Source: DASYAE01 sp036501535 (GTDB taxonomy: Bacteria > Actinomycetota > Actinomycetes > Streptomycetales > Catenulisporaceae). Taken from it: a stretch of DNA of 50,235 bases. Each line of letters opens with the position of its first letter. Position 1 is the stretch's first letter. Made by a program: the position numbers and the translations under genes. The stretch lies in the NCBI GenBank assembly GCA_036501535.1, contig DASYAE010000036.1:1-50235 (forward strand), given 5' to 3'. Under the pieces are notes generated by a model, which saw only the letters and a program-made list of their open reading frames with translations, did no database searches and was not told where the DNA came from. Below are positions 1 to 8,554 of this stretch, piece after piece.

Positions 1-1720
1 CGGTCCTCGCCGCCCCGGTGTCGCCGGGCTCGTCGACCAGGTCGGCCAGCGCGGCGGCGAAGTCGCGCAGCGTCGGCCAGCCCGCGCGCGGCCGGCCCGC
101 GGCCACCTCGTCCGGCACGATGCCGCGCCGCGCGTAGGTGAGCCGCAGGGCCCGGTCATAGAGGTCCGGCAGCGGGTCCCAGAGCCCGAACGCGGCGTCG
201 AAGGCAGCGAGCAGGCCACTGATATGATCGGCCACGGGGAAGCCGTCCGGCACCTCGAACGGGTTGAGCCGCAGCGGCGCGACCCGCTCGCTCCCGGCGG
301 TGAACACGGTCAGCGACTCCAGGCCCGGCCGCCCGGCCAGGCTGCGGTAACCCCCGCGGCCGAGGCCGGCCGGTTCGAGGACCAGGAACGGAATCTTGTG
401 CTCGGTCCACAGCCGCTCGCACACGGCCTGCACGGTCGCCGTCTTCCCGGACCCGGCGGTCCCGGTGATCAGCGTGTGGCGGGCCAGGCCGGCGACGGCG
501 ATCCCGACCGGATCGACCCGGCCGTCCGCCTCCTGCACGCCCAGCCTGATCCACGGCCGGTCCGGTCGCCCCGCCGGATCGCGTTCCTGCGCGGTCCGCT
601 CGATGGTCGGCGTTCGCACGGCGAATCCGGGCACATGACCGTGCACCGCCACCGGGAGACGCAGCGCGGCCGCCGCCTCGTCGGCATCGACGAGCTCTGC
701 GAGCAGGCGCAGGTTCGGCGGCAGCGCGACGGGCATCGGACCGGCGTACTGCGCGTCCCATCTGAGCAAGTCGAGCGACGTGACGTTCCCCCAGGCGAGC
801 CCGGCCTCCTGAAGCAGCGGCCGCACGAGCGTGTGCTCCGGGCCGACGATCTGCTCGCCGAGTTGCCGCGCCAGCGCGTCGGGCAAAGGCGCCGGCGAGG
901 CGAGGGTGAGGCGCATCCGGAACGCGCGCGAGGCGTACTTGGCCGCCGCCGCGGCGAACAGCGGCGCGGCCGTCACCGCGAACGGGTCCGGGTCCAATCG
1001 GACCACGGCCATCGTCGCGGGATGCATGTACGTGCCGGGCTGGGCCAGCTGGGAGTAGTTCGCGACCAGCAGCCGCAGGAAGCCGGTCAGCTCGGCCGGC
1101 ACGACGCAGGGCTCGAAGGCGAGGTCGAGCAGCACCGGCTCGCGCTGCCCGGCCAGCGCCCGCCACAGCGGTTCACGGGAGTCGGCCGGCGCGCCGGTGA
1201 ACGGATCGACCGTCAGGTAGAAACCCACCCGCGCGTCCGGGCGGAGCGGACGCTCGGCGCGTATCCGGCGGCGCACCTCGACGATGCCCTGGGGGTGCGG
1301 CGCGAAGGGCTCGAGCCAGCCGCGGACCGCGGCGGAGTCGACGACTTCGTGCCCGAACACGTGCTTGGGCAGTCCGGCCAGCCGGCGGCGCAGCCGCAGC
1401 GCCGCGTTCGCCGTGTCGGCCGGGTCCGCGCCGTAGACCCTGCCGAGCAGCACGCAAGTGGTGCCGCTCGACGACGCGCCGATGAAGCGCAGCGCGATGT
1501 GCGGCGTGTAGTCCGTGTCCCATTGGCCCGAGATCCAGGTCGCCTCGTCGGCCGAGGCCTTGGCGAGCCGGCCCGCCTCGGAGAGCTCGGCGTACTCGCG
1601 CGATTCGGGCAGGTCGGCTGCGGCGTCGATCTGGACCGCGACCCAAGCCCACACGCCTCGGTGGTCCTGTCCGACGACGACCCCGTCGTCGGGCACCGGA
1701 CCCGCTGCCGCGCCGGTCAT
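1..1720 (-). CDS. HerA/DUF87-like ATP-binding protein (3' end outside window)
   Basis: No stop codon is reached before the left edge, so the C-terminus is missing; about 573 residues are visible. The first ~400 residues are a poorly conserved region with no motif I know. A clear Walker A (GTAGSGKT) follows, then a stretch typical of HerA/VirB4-type ATPases (LRLNPFEVP, then a DHISGLLAAFDAAFGLW segment). HerA-family proteins are hexameric ring ATPases that move DNA or protein and often work with a nuclease or other effector. The ATG at 1720 is the first in-frame start after the upstream gene's stop at 1766; no strong ribosome site is visible. It is the last gene of a three-gene minus-strand operon with two membrane proteins. 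A role in the neighbouring caspase locus is inference. Confidence 0.75.
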   Translation of the reverse strand, partial: MTGAAAGPVPDDGVVVGQDHRGVWAWVAVQIDAAADLPESREYAELSEAGRLAKASADEATWISGQWDTDYTPHIALRFIGASSSGTTCVLLGRVYGADPADTANAALRLRRRLAGLPKHVFGHEVVDSAAVRGWLEPFAPHPQGIVEVRRRIRAERPLRPDARVGFYLTVDPFTGAPADSREPLWRALAGQREPVLLDLAFEPCVVPAELTGFLRLLVANYSQLAQPGTYMHPATMAVVRLDPDPFAVTAAPLFAAAAAKYASRAFRMRLTLASPAPLPDALARQLGEQIVGPEHTLVRPLLQEAGLAWGNVTSLDLLRWDAQYAGPMPVALPPNLRLLAELVDADEAAAALRLPVAVHGHVPGFAVRTPTIERTAQERDPAGRPDRPWIRLGVQEADGRVDPVGIAVAGLARHTLITGTAGSGKTATVQAVCERLWTEHKIPFLVLEPAGLGRGGYRSLAGRPGLESLTVFTAGSERVAPLRLNPFEVPDGFPVADHISGLLAAFDAAFGLWDPLPDLYDRALRLTYARRGIVPDEVAAGRPRAGWPTLRDFAAALADLVDEPGDTGAART

Positions 1721-1765
1721 CTGCGCCCGCGTCTCGTGATTCCCACGGCTGTGGCGCCCGACCGG

Positions 1766-2737
1766 TCAGGCCGCCGCATGGCCCGGCTGCGGGGCGGCGC
1801 CGGCCGCAACCGCCTCCAGTTGGTAGATCGGCACCTCGGCGCCGAACGTCGCCTCCATCGGCACGTCGATACCCTGGATCGCCACGTCCACGCCCTCGCG
1901 TACCGCCGTGTGGATCGCCTCGCGCATGGCCCGGACCGACTCGGTGCGCAGCATCTGCGCGACCAGCTTGTTGCGTCCGAAGATCCCGGAGACCAGGTCC
2001 TTGAGATAGACGCCGATCAGCATGTAGCCGGGGCGCCTGCGGAACATCAGCCAGCCGACGTACAGGCTCGCTCCATATGGGAAGACGGTGATGAACGAGG
2101 TGTATCCGCGGAAGTTGATGACGAGCCGGTTGTTCACCACCTCGGTCCCGACCAGGTCGCTGCGCACCCGCGTCGCGACCGGGGACAGCGGGATGCGGTG
2201 GAGCTTGAGCGAGCCGTAGATCGCCGAGTAGGACGAGGTGGCGGCGGCCGCCTTCTCAGGGACCAGCGACCGCCACTCCGCGATCGGCTCCTCGACTGAG
2301 CTGAACAGCAGGATGACCCAGTACAGCACGAACGACAGGAGGCTGCCGAACTCCAGGATGCCCAGCGACGGCCCGGTCCCGGTCCCGGCGGTGTTCGCCA
2401 GCGTGGCCCGCTCGACGATGAGCCAGAGGAACACGAAGAGCACATTCACCGTCACCGAGATGATGGCGGCGCGCAGCCACAGCCAGAAGAGCACCAGCGG
2501 ACGCACGGTCTCGTCGAGGCCGAGTTCGACCTCCTGGTGGCGCAGCGTCTGGATGCGGTACGCGATGTCCCCGCCGGAGGACGGGCGCGCCCAGCCGGCG
2601 GACTGCATTGTCGCGCCCGACTGCGACATCTGGTTGGGATCGGGATACGCCGTCGGCGCGTACTGATGGGGTCCCGGCCCCGGGAACGGCGCCGGGGCGC
2701 CCTGGGATGGCCTCGGATCCTGCGGGGGAATCGTCAT
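1766..2737 (-). CDS. Uncharacterised membrane protein with proline-rich N-terminus
   Basis: 323 residues. The first ~50 are Pro/Gln/Ser-rich and probably disordered. Two hydrophobic segments follow (about 79-108 and 128-147) and a weaker one near 213-232. The C-terminal ~90 residues look soluble and helical. The start is set by AGGAG nine bases upstream of the ATG. It lies 32 bp after the zinc-ribbon gene and 45 bp before the HerA-like gene, so the three are probably co-transcribed. I do not recognise a family; a membrane anchor or adaptor for the ATPase is only a guess. Confidence 0.75.
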   Translation of the reverse strand: MTIPPQDPRPSQGAPAPFPGPGPHQYAPTAYPDPNQMSQSGATMQSAGWARPSSGGDIAYRIQTLRHQEVELGLDETVRPLVLFWLWLRAAIISVTVNVLFVFLWLIVERATLANTAGTGTGPSLGILEFGSLLSFVLYWVILLFSSVEEPIAEWRSLVPEKAAAATSSYSAIYGSLKLHRIPLSPVATRVRSDLVGTEVVNNRLVINFRGYTSFITVFPYGASLYVGWLMFRRRPGYMLIGVYLKDLVSGIFGRNKLVAQMLRTESVRAMREAIHTAVREGVDVAIQGIDVPMEATFGAEVPIYQLEAVAAGAAPQPGHAAA

Positions 2738-2769
2738 GCGGGGGCTCCTGCTGTATCGGATGTGCTGGA

Positions 2770-4128
2770 TCAGTAGTAGTCGGACAGCGAGACGGTGATC
2801 GTGGATCCGCTCGCGGTCGCGTACCCGCCGACGCCGAACTGCTCCTGCCCGGAGTAGGTCTGAGGGGCGCCGGAGAAGTCGGTGTAGGTGTCGGTGTAGT
2901 CGGCCACGCCGTCGTCGTCGTCCGTGATGCCGATCTCGAATCCGCCGTTGTAGTTCGACGTGACGGTCAGCGTCGGGCTCGGGTACGTCGCGATCGACCA
3001 GGTCGCCGAGTCGTTGTCGGAGTAGGGGTAGAAGCCGAAGGGGCAGTTCTGCGGTTCGGCGCTCGTGCTGGCCGCGCACGTGTTCAGGACCGAGGTGATC
3101 TGGGCCAGCACGGCCGACTTCGCGCCGGGGGCGAGCGTCGGTGTGGCGAACTGCGCCGACAGCGTACTGGACGAGCCGCCGTCGGCCGAGGGCCGCGCCG
3201 TCAGGGTCTGGGCGGCGAACAGCGCGTTGGCCTGCAGCGTGAGGGTGTAGCGGCCGGGCAGCACCAGCGCGGTGAAATCCGAGGTCCCGGCGGCGATGCC
3301 GTTGACCGTGAGCTCCTGGCCGCTCGTGTTCGACGCCGCGAGCTGCAGCAGCGGGTTCTCGAGCAGGTAGGGGGCGCCGTGACCGGACGTGTTGCGCACG
3401 ACCGCGATGTTCTGCGTCACGGTGGACGAACCCGCCTTGTAGGAGGCCGGAACGTTGTAGAGGGTCTGGCCGGTTTCCGGGTCGGTCTCGCTGGAGGCCG
3501 CGCCGATGGTCGCGTCGGACGGTCGTGCGCCCGGTTCGGCGAGCGCCCTCGCGGTCAGCAGCGTCGACGGCGAGCCGTTCGGGCCGGCGCCGGCCGAGCC
3601 GCCCGCGTCGTTCGTGCCCTGTTGCTCGGCGCTCGGATCGACCAGGGCGAGCGCGGCGGCGGTGTCGTCGGCGGCCAGGTCGGCGAAGAAGCTCTGGACG
3701 GCGCCCTGCGGCGACGGCGGCGTGGGCTTGAGCACTTCGTAGGCGATGGTCCCTCCGACGATCAGGACGACGACCAGGCCGATCGCGGTCAGGCTGCGTC
3801 GACTGAGCCGCATCCCGGACTGGCCGGGCAGCTGGTGCGGGGCGGCGAAGGTGACCGTGGGCCCGGGCCCCGCGACAGGCATGGGGGCCGTCGCAGGCAT
3901 CGAGTTCAGCCCGGAAACCGGTATCTGCTGCGTCTTCGGCGTGATCGTGACGGTCGCCGTCACCATCGTCGACGTCCCGGCCGGCGCGGATGTCGCCATG
4001 CCGTTCGGTGCCATCGAGGTCGATACCGCCGACTGCGTGGCTCCGGGTCCCGCGGCGCCGCAGAAGTGGCAGATCGGCACCGCATCGTCCAACGGCCCCC
4101 CGCACTCGAGGCAGTAGACGTCCGTCAT
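2770..4128 (-). CDS. Zinc-ribbon, single-pass membrane protein with large extracellular domain
   Basis: 452 residues from the ATG at 4128, which has a purine-rich GGGGGGA site just upstream; an in-frame ATG 16 codons earlier has none. The N-terminus carries a four-cysteine zinc ribbon (Cys6, Cys9, Cys20, Cys23). A Thr/Pro-rich linker follows, then one transmembrane helix (about 112-131) preceded by Arg residues, which places the zinc ribbon in the cytoplasm and the ~320-residue C-terminal part outside. That outer part is Ser/Thr/Gly-rich and beta-like, with a DDDDGVADYTDTYTD acidic stretch near the end. First gene of the minus-strand operon, divergent from the caspase gene. Function unknown. 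Confidence 0.8.
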   Translation of the reverse strand: MTDVYCLECGGPLDDAVPICHFCGAAGPGATQSAVSTSMAPNGMATSAPAGTSTMVTATVTITPKTQQIPVSGLNSMPATAPMPVAGPGPTVTFAAPHQLPGQSGMRLSRRSLTAIGLVVVLIVGGTIAYEVLKPTPPSPQGAVQSFFADLAADDTAAALALVDPSAEQQGTNDAGGSAGAGPNGSPSTLLTARALAEPGARPSDATIGAASSETDPETGQTLYNVPASYKAGSSTVTQNIAVVRNTSGHGAPYLLENPLLQLAASNTSGQELTVNGIAAGTSDFTALVLPGRYTLTLQANALFAAQTLTARPSADGGSSSTLSAQFATPTLAPGAKSAVLAQITSVLNTCAASTSAEPQNCPFGFYPYSDNDSATWSIATYPSPTLTVTSNYNGGFEIGITDDDDGVADYTDTYTDFSGAPQTYSGQEQFGVGGYATASGSTITVSLSDYY

Positions 4129-4290
4129 GCCGGTCCCCCCAACATTGCGCCTCTTCGGCATATACGCAGCTAGCATCTGCTGTTACCGAAAGTTACCCGC
4201 GCCTGAGCGCTGGTGTGACGGAGAGTCACTTCTCGTTATGATTCCGTGTCATAGGCTGGCCGGCGGTGCTCAACGGAGGGGGTCCGAGCG
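4129..4290. promoter_or_regulatory. Divergent promoter region between zinc-ribbon and caspase operons
   Basis: This 162-bp region is clearly less GC-rich than its surroundings and must hold promoters for both operons. It contains the dyad GTGAC-GGAGA-GTCAC at 4215-4229, a possible operator, and TA-rich patches around 4160-4170 and 4236-4253 that could hold -10 elements. The caspase gene has a strong GGAGGGGG ribosome site at its 3' end. No -35/-10 pair can be assigned with confidence. Confidence 0.5.
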
Positions 4291-6054
4291 ATGGCGGACG
4301 AGCGCAGGCTCGCTCTGCTGATCGCCAACAGCGAGTACTGCGATCCCGGCCTTCCGCGACTGGAGGGGCCGGTGCGCGATGCGCGTGACCTCGGCGATGT
4401 CCTGGCTGCGCCGGACATCGGCGGCTACGAGACCACCGCGGTGGTCGACCAGACGGCGGCCGCGGTGCAGCTCGCGACGCAGAAGTTCCTGGCCGGCGCG
4501 CGGCTCGGCGACGTGGTCGTGGTCTACCTCTCCTGCCACGGCGTGTTGGACCGGCACGACCGCCTCTACTTCGCCTCGGCCGGAACCGAGAAACAGTACC
4601 CTGAATCGACCGCCATGTCCGCGGCGTGGCTGCGGCAGCTGATGGAGGACTGCCGCGCCGCCCGGCAGGTGCTCATCCTCGACTGCTGCTACAGCGGCGG
4701 GTTCGCCGAGGGCGGCAAGGCGGCGGCCGAGCCGGACCTGCGCGAGCAGCTGGCCGGACGCGGCCGCGGGCGCGTGGTGCTGACCTCGTCCAACGCCACG
4801 CAGAAGTCGTTCGAGACCGTGCTGGATCCGGACGGCGGCGGAGAGCGGCTGTCGGTCTTCACCGCCGGCTTGGTCGAGGGCCTGCGCACCGGCGGGGCGG
4901 ACGCGGACGGCGACGGGCTGATCACCGTCGACGACGTGTTCGACTATGCGGAGCGATTCGTGCGGGAGCGCGGCGGTAAGCAGAGCCCACAGCGTTCGCT
5001 CGATCGCGGGGAGGGCCGCATCGTCTTCGCCCACAACCCGTTCGGGGCCTCGGACCGGGCGCGGGCCGAGGCGCGCGTTCAACGGGATTCGGCGAACCGC
5101 GGGCGGCCGCCCGCCGAGCGGGTCGGCGGCTCCGGACCGAAATCACCCGGGTCGGTGATGCGGACCCTGCGCGGCCATCAGGGATCTGTATACGATGTCG
5201 CCTTCAGCCCGGACGGCCGCCTGCTGGCCAGTGCGGGCGGCGACGGAGCGGTCCGGCTCTGGGATCCGGACACCGGCACCGAGCGGGGGACACTTCGCGG
5301 CCCCGATCCGGCCGTCATCCCGTGGTCGATAGCCTTCGACTCGACCGGATTCCGCCTGGCCGCCGCGGGATCCGGCGGGCAAGTGCTCATCTGGTCGGTG
5401 CGGGATCGGAAGCTGCTCCACCGACTTCCGGCCGGCACGGACTGGCTGTACGACGTCGCCTTCAGCCCTGACGATCGGCTGATCGCCACGTGTGGAAGAA
5501 CGATCCGCGTATGGCACGCCGCATCGGGTCGGGAGGTCCGGTCGACCGAGACGAACGTCGACCGTCTGGGCTTGGCGTTCGTCGATCACGACCACCTCGT
5601 CACGCTGCGGTCCGGCGGCGGACTGGAGATCCGGCGGATCACCGGCGTCTGGTCGCCGCGGGTCGTCGATGGGCCGGACGCCGCCTCGGTCACCATCGAG
5701 CCTTTCGCTTTTTCGCGCGACGGGCGCCTTGCAGCGGTCGCGCTGGCGAACAACGGGACCTCGGCCGGCCGGACCGTCCTCCTGACCGGCGTTTCGCCTG
5801 CACCGGAACTGCGCATACCGGGCCGGGAGATCGTCGCGCTGGGATTCAGCGGTGACGCCAGCCTCCTGGCCGGCGGCGCGTTGGACGGGACGGTGCAGCT
5901 CTGGCGCCTGCCCGACGGCATCTCCGTGGCTTCACTGCGGCATGGTGATCGAACCGTGAACGCGCTCGCCTTCGCGGCGGATAGTGCAAAGCTGGCCACG
6001 GCCGGTGACGACGGCGGTATCGTGCTCTGGAACCTGACCGGTGACGTGCGGTGA
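4291..6054 (+). CDS. Caspase-like (peptidase C14) protease fused to WD40 repeats
   Basis: 587 residues. Residues 1-250 form a caspase/metacaspase domain: catalytic His83 in SCHG, catalytic Cys (Cys133) in the LDCCYSGG motif, and LTSSNATQKS plus SVFTAGLVEGL from the rest of the fold. An EF-hand-like loop, DADGDGLITVDD, lies at 204-215, where related caspases have a similar DxDGDG insert. A linker (250-290) leads to WD40 repeats (about 290-585; FSPDGRLLASAGGDG, VRLW, VLWN) that would form a protein-sensing propeller. The start has a strong upstream GGAGGGGG. It heads an operon with an EACC1-like gene. Known actinobacterial conflict systems pair caspase effectors with EACC1; that role here is inferred from domains and neighbours. 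Confidence 0.9.
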   Translation: MADERRLALLIANSEYCDPGLPRLEGPVRDARDLGDVLAAPDIGGYETTAVVDQTAAAVQLATQKFLAGARLGDVVVVYLSCHGVLDRHDRLYFASAGTEKQYPESTAMSAAWLRQLMEDCRAARQVLILDCCYSGGFAEGGKAAAEPDLREQLAGRGRGRVVLTSSNATQKSFETVLDPDGGGERLSVFTAGLVEGLRTGGADADGDGLITVDDVFDYAERFVRERGGKQSPQRSLDRGEGRIVFAHNPFGASDRARAEARVQRDSANRGRPPAERVGGSGPKSPGSVMRTLRGHQGSVYDVAFSPDGRLLASAGGDGAVRLWDPDTGTERGTLRGPDPAVIPWSIAFDSTGFRLAAAGSGGQVLIWSVRDRKLLHRLPAGTDWLYDVAFSPDDRLIATCGRTIRVWHAASGREVRSTETNVDRLGLAFVDHDHLVTLRSGGGLEIRRITGVWSPRVVDGPDAASVTIEPFAFSRDGRLAAVALANNGTSAGRTVLLTGVSPAPELRIPGREIVALGFSGDASLLAGGALDGTVQLWRLPDGISVASLRHGDRTVNALAFAADSAKLATAGDDGGIVLWNLTGDVR

Positions 6055-6101
6055 ACCGCCGCGGCGAGCCGGGCGACGCGGCGCAGAAGGGTCTCGGCGC
6101 G

Positions 6102-6524
6102 ATGACAGAACTCATGATCCGGGTGGTCCGCGATCCGGACGAGGACGACCTGCGGCTGCGTCAGACCACCACGCGCTTGCGGGCCCTGCTGAGCGACGAC
6201 GCCGACGAGGTCGCGCAGGTCGAGGACGAGACCGCAGGCGAGTCGCCGGACGCGGATCCGGACGGCTCCAAGGGCATCGGCTCGATGCTGCTGGGCTGGT
6301 TGACGGTCACTGTGCGGACCTTCAAGCAGTTGCAGCAGGTTGCCGAAATTCTCGATCAATGGGCCGAGCGGAACAAACACGACGTGCAGCTGACGATCGG
6401 CGGCGACTCCCTCACCCTGAGCGCCGCCTCCGCGGAGGAACGAAGACTGCTGCTGGACGCGTTCCTAGCCCGGCACGGCGCGCTGCCCGCGCCCGAGAGC
6501 GTGACCGAGATCGCTCCTGATTGA
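6102..6524 (+). CDS. EACC1-like protein (effector-associated constant component)
   Basis: 140 residues from the ATG at 6102, with GAAGGG ten bases upstream. A GTG at 6051 overlapping the caspase stop (GTGA) would add 17 residues and is the alternative. The sequence begins MTELMIRVVRDPDEDDLRL, has an acidic linker, and ends with a helix and beta pattern (ILDQWAERNKHDVQLTI, then GGDSLTLSAASAEE) that I recognise as EACC1-like. EACC1 is described as the constant partner of variable effectors, including caspases, in actinobacterial conflict systems. Its place directly behind a caspase-WD40 gene supports the call. The molecular function is not known. Confidence 0.65.
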   Translation: MTELMIRVVRDPDEDDLRLRQTTTRLRALLSDDADEVAQVEDETAGESPDADPDGSKGIGSMLLGWLTVTVRTFKQLQQVAEILDQWAERNKHDVQLTIGGDSLTLSAASAEERRLLLDAFLARHGALPAPESVTEIAPD

Positions 6525-6583
6525 TGTCCTGGGCACAGCCTGCGGCGCGAGGAAATCCAGCGCGGCTGTGAGAGGCTATAGCC

Positions 6584-6859
6584 GTGAACGAGCCTGAGCT
6601 GACGACGAGCGTTGCCGCTGAAATGCCGGACGCCGAGGACGCCGAGCCTGAGGAGCAGAGCGCCGAGGACGCCGCACCGCAAGAGCAGAGTGCCGAAGAT
6701 GAAGATGTGGTGAAGCGCAGGTTCCGCGAGGCGCTTGAGCGCAAGCAGGGAAAGAACGCGGCCGCCAGCGGGTCCGTGTCCGGCAAGAACCCGTCGAACG
6801 TGAACTCGGCCCACGGCCCGGCGGCCAGTCGACGCTCCTTCCGGCGCAAGAGCGGCTGA
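6584..6859 (+). CDS. DUF5302 family small protein
   Basis: 91 residues, GTG start with GAGAGG upstream. The N-terminal half is acidic and low in complexity, with two imperfect repeats of a PEEQSAEDA-type unit. The C-terminal half has the DUF5302 signature: VKRRFREALERKQ, a Gly/Ser linker, then NSAHGP and a terminal RRSFRRKSG. This family is widespread in actinobacteria and has no known function; the acidic-then-basic make-up suggests a nucleic acid or protein binder. It lies 59 bp after the EACC1-like gene, so co-transcription is possible but not shown. Confidence 0.8.
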   Translation: MNEPELTTSVAAEMPDAEDAEPEEQSAEDAAPQEQSAEDEDVVKRRFREALERKQGKNAAASGSVSGKNPSNVNSAHGPAASRRSFRRKSG

Positions 6860-6892
6860 CCTCACCGTCAGAGTGTCGTGGCACGGTCAGCC
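6854..6892. terminator. Possible bidirectional terminator between converging genes
   Basis: GGCTGACC (6854-6861) and its exact complement GGTCAGCC (6885-6892) flank a 23-base spacer. Each arm contains the stop codon of one of the two converging genes. The stem is short and the loop long, so this is a weak call. Confidence 0.3.
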
Positions 6893-8306
6893 GAAGGTGA
6901 ATGAATACGCGCTCAGGCCGGGCGTGTAGGAGTAGATGCTCGTCCCGTCGCTGAGGGCGCCGTCGACGAAGCTGTTCTCGCGCTGCGCCCCGAGGTACGT
7001 CTCCGGGATCTGATCGGCATCCGTGGGCGTCGTGTCGGGCAGGCCGGTGGCGGCCGGCAGGGTGGTCCCGTTCGGGTGCGCGGCGGTGATCAGCTGGCGG
7101 ATCATGGACTCGAGGGTCGAATAGTCGCCCTCGCCGATCGCCACGTGCCGCACCACGCCGCTCGAGTCGATGAGGTAGTCGGCCGGCCAGGAGTCGTTGC
7201 CGAAGTTGTTCCAGGTCGTGTAGTCGTCGTCGAGTGCGACCGGGTAGGTGATGTGCAGCCGCTGCGCGCCGGCCTGGACGTTGCTCGCGTCGTGTTCGAA
7301 GGCGTATTCCGGCGTCTGCACGCCGACCACGACCAGGCCGCCGGACGCATAGTTCTTATACCAGGCCTCGACGTGCGGGATGGCGCGCTGGCAGTTGATG
7401 CAGGAGTAGGCCCAGAAGTCGACCAGCACGACCTTCCCGGCCAGCGACGCGGCCGTCAGCGGCTTGTCGCCGGGCGTGTTGAACCACTGCTGGATGCCTG
7501 CTGGATGCCGCCGATCGAAGGCGCCTTCCCGCAGTTCTGCAGCGTCTGCGCGAGCTGCTGCGCGCACTGCTGCAGCCCCACCGGCTGGCCGGAGTCGAGG
7601 TCCTTTGAGGCGCCGGAGTTGTTCAGAGCGGTGTTCAGCGTCGAGGTGTAGTCCGGGATCGTGCGCTGCAGCGCGTCGGTGACGTTGAAGGTCAGCGCCA
7701 CGGCCAGGGCGATCACGACCAGGCCCGCGGCGATGCGCACGCCGCGCTGCCGGTCGCGGAACGCGCGGACCCGCTGGGCCACGCCGCACCCGGCCAGGGC
7801 GAAGATGAGCAGCGGGATCGCGGTGCCTACCGCGAAGGCGGCGGTGAGCGCGACCGTGCGCAGGCCGATCCGGTCGGTCGCCCCCGCGACGGTGATGGCG
7901 GCCAGAACCGGCCCGGCACAGGGTACGTATACCGCGCCGAGCGCCAGGCCGAGCACGAAACCGCCGTGCTCCAGCGTGACGCGCAGCTGCGGGATGCGCG
8001 CGAACGGCCGATCGAGCAGCAGCTCCACGCCCGGGAAGAGCATCGCGATGCCGAGTAGCACGAGCACGACCAGACCGGCCCACCGGATGGTGTCCTGGGG
8101 CAGCGGCAGCGCGCTGAGCACGAGCGTGCCGAGCAGGGTGAAGACGGCGAAGCTCAGCGCGAGCCCGGCGACCACGAAGTAGGGGCGGCGGCGCGCGCCC
8201 CCTGGACTCCGCCGGAGAGGAAGATCACCGGCAGGACGGGCAGCACGCACGGCGAGATGCCCGCGATCAGTCCGCCCACCAGCCCGATCAGGACGAGCGT
8301 GAGCAC
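6887..8306 (-). pseudogene. dipZ: dipZ-like CcdA-thioredoxin fusion, two frameshifts and a short C-terminus
   Basis: Three reading frames together give one DipZ-like protein. From the GTG at 8306 (GGAGG upstream) the first frame encodes the CcdA start, with GLIAGISPCVLPVLPVIFLSGG. The frame is lost near 8185-8203, beside a run of five C, and a second frame continues the CcdA membrane part (VYVPCAGPVLAA and several helices) to a signal-like region. At 7488-7509 an exact 11-bp tandem duplication shifts the frame again; the third frame encodes the thioredoxin domain with active site SCINC. Undoing both lesions gives 470 codons. The protein then stops after SAYSFTFG, without the ~150-residue C-terminal domain of mycobacterial DipZ. 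An intact version would pass reducing power across the membrane to extracytoplasmic thiols. As written it cannot make the fusion. Confidence 0.85.
7488..7509. repeat. 11-bp perfect tandem duplication causing a frameshift
   Basis: TGCTGGATGCC occurs twice back to back (7488-7498 and 7499-7509). Removing one copy restores the dipZ frame as GGIQQWFNT. This is a replication-slippage type change rather than a typical homopolymer read error. Confidence 0.95.
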
Positions 8307-8554
8307 TGCCGCCTCCGGGGGTCGCGCGCCGAGTCCGACGAGTCTCAGTGTGGCGCTACCGGAGCGCGGCGAACAATGGCAGCCCCAAATGATGAGGATC
8401 TGTAAGGGGCTCGTAACTCTGGCAGGACCGCGGCAGTGGTGTCGCCGGTTCGTCCGTGACTCCGGCAACGTTGTCCCAGGTGGTGTTGAAAACCGGGCCG
8501 ACTCCATGGACCTGTCTGTGGGCACAACGCGAACAACAGCTCGGGTTCCTGCCG
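8307..8554. other. Intergenic region, no gene recognised
   Basis: About 250 bp between the dipZ remnant and the SDR gene. It is less GC-rich and open minus-strand frames cross it, but their codon use is not coding-like and no known domain appears. It must hold the dipZ promoter; I could not pick out the elements. Confidence 0.4.

Noticed and set aside
156..1652. Long Arg/Ala/Gly-rich open frames on the minus strand over the HerA-like gene
   Set aside because: They are out-of-frame readings of the HerA-like gene; only the frame with the Walker A motif has protein-like composition.
224..2299. A 691-codon plus-strand open frame
   Set aside because: Arg/Gly/His-rich antisense reading of two real minus-strand genes, with no domain; typical of GC-rich DNA.
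1766..4105. A single 779-codon minus-strand frame that looks like a fusion
   Set aside because: Its first half is a shadow of the zinc-ribbon gene. The real membrane protein starts at 2737 with its own ribosome site.
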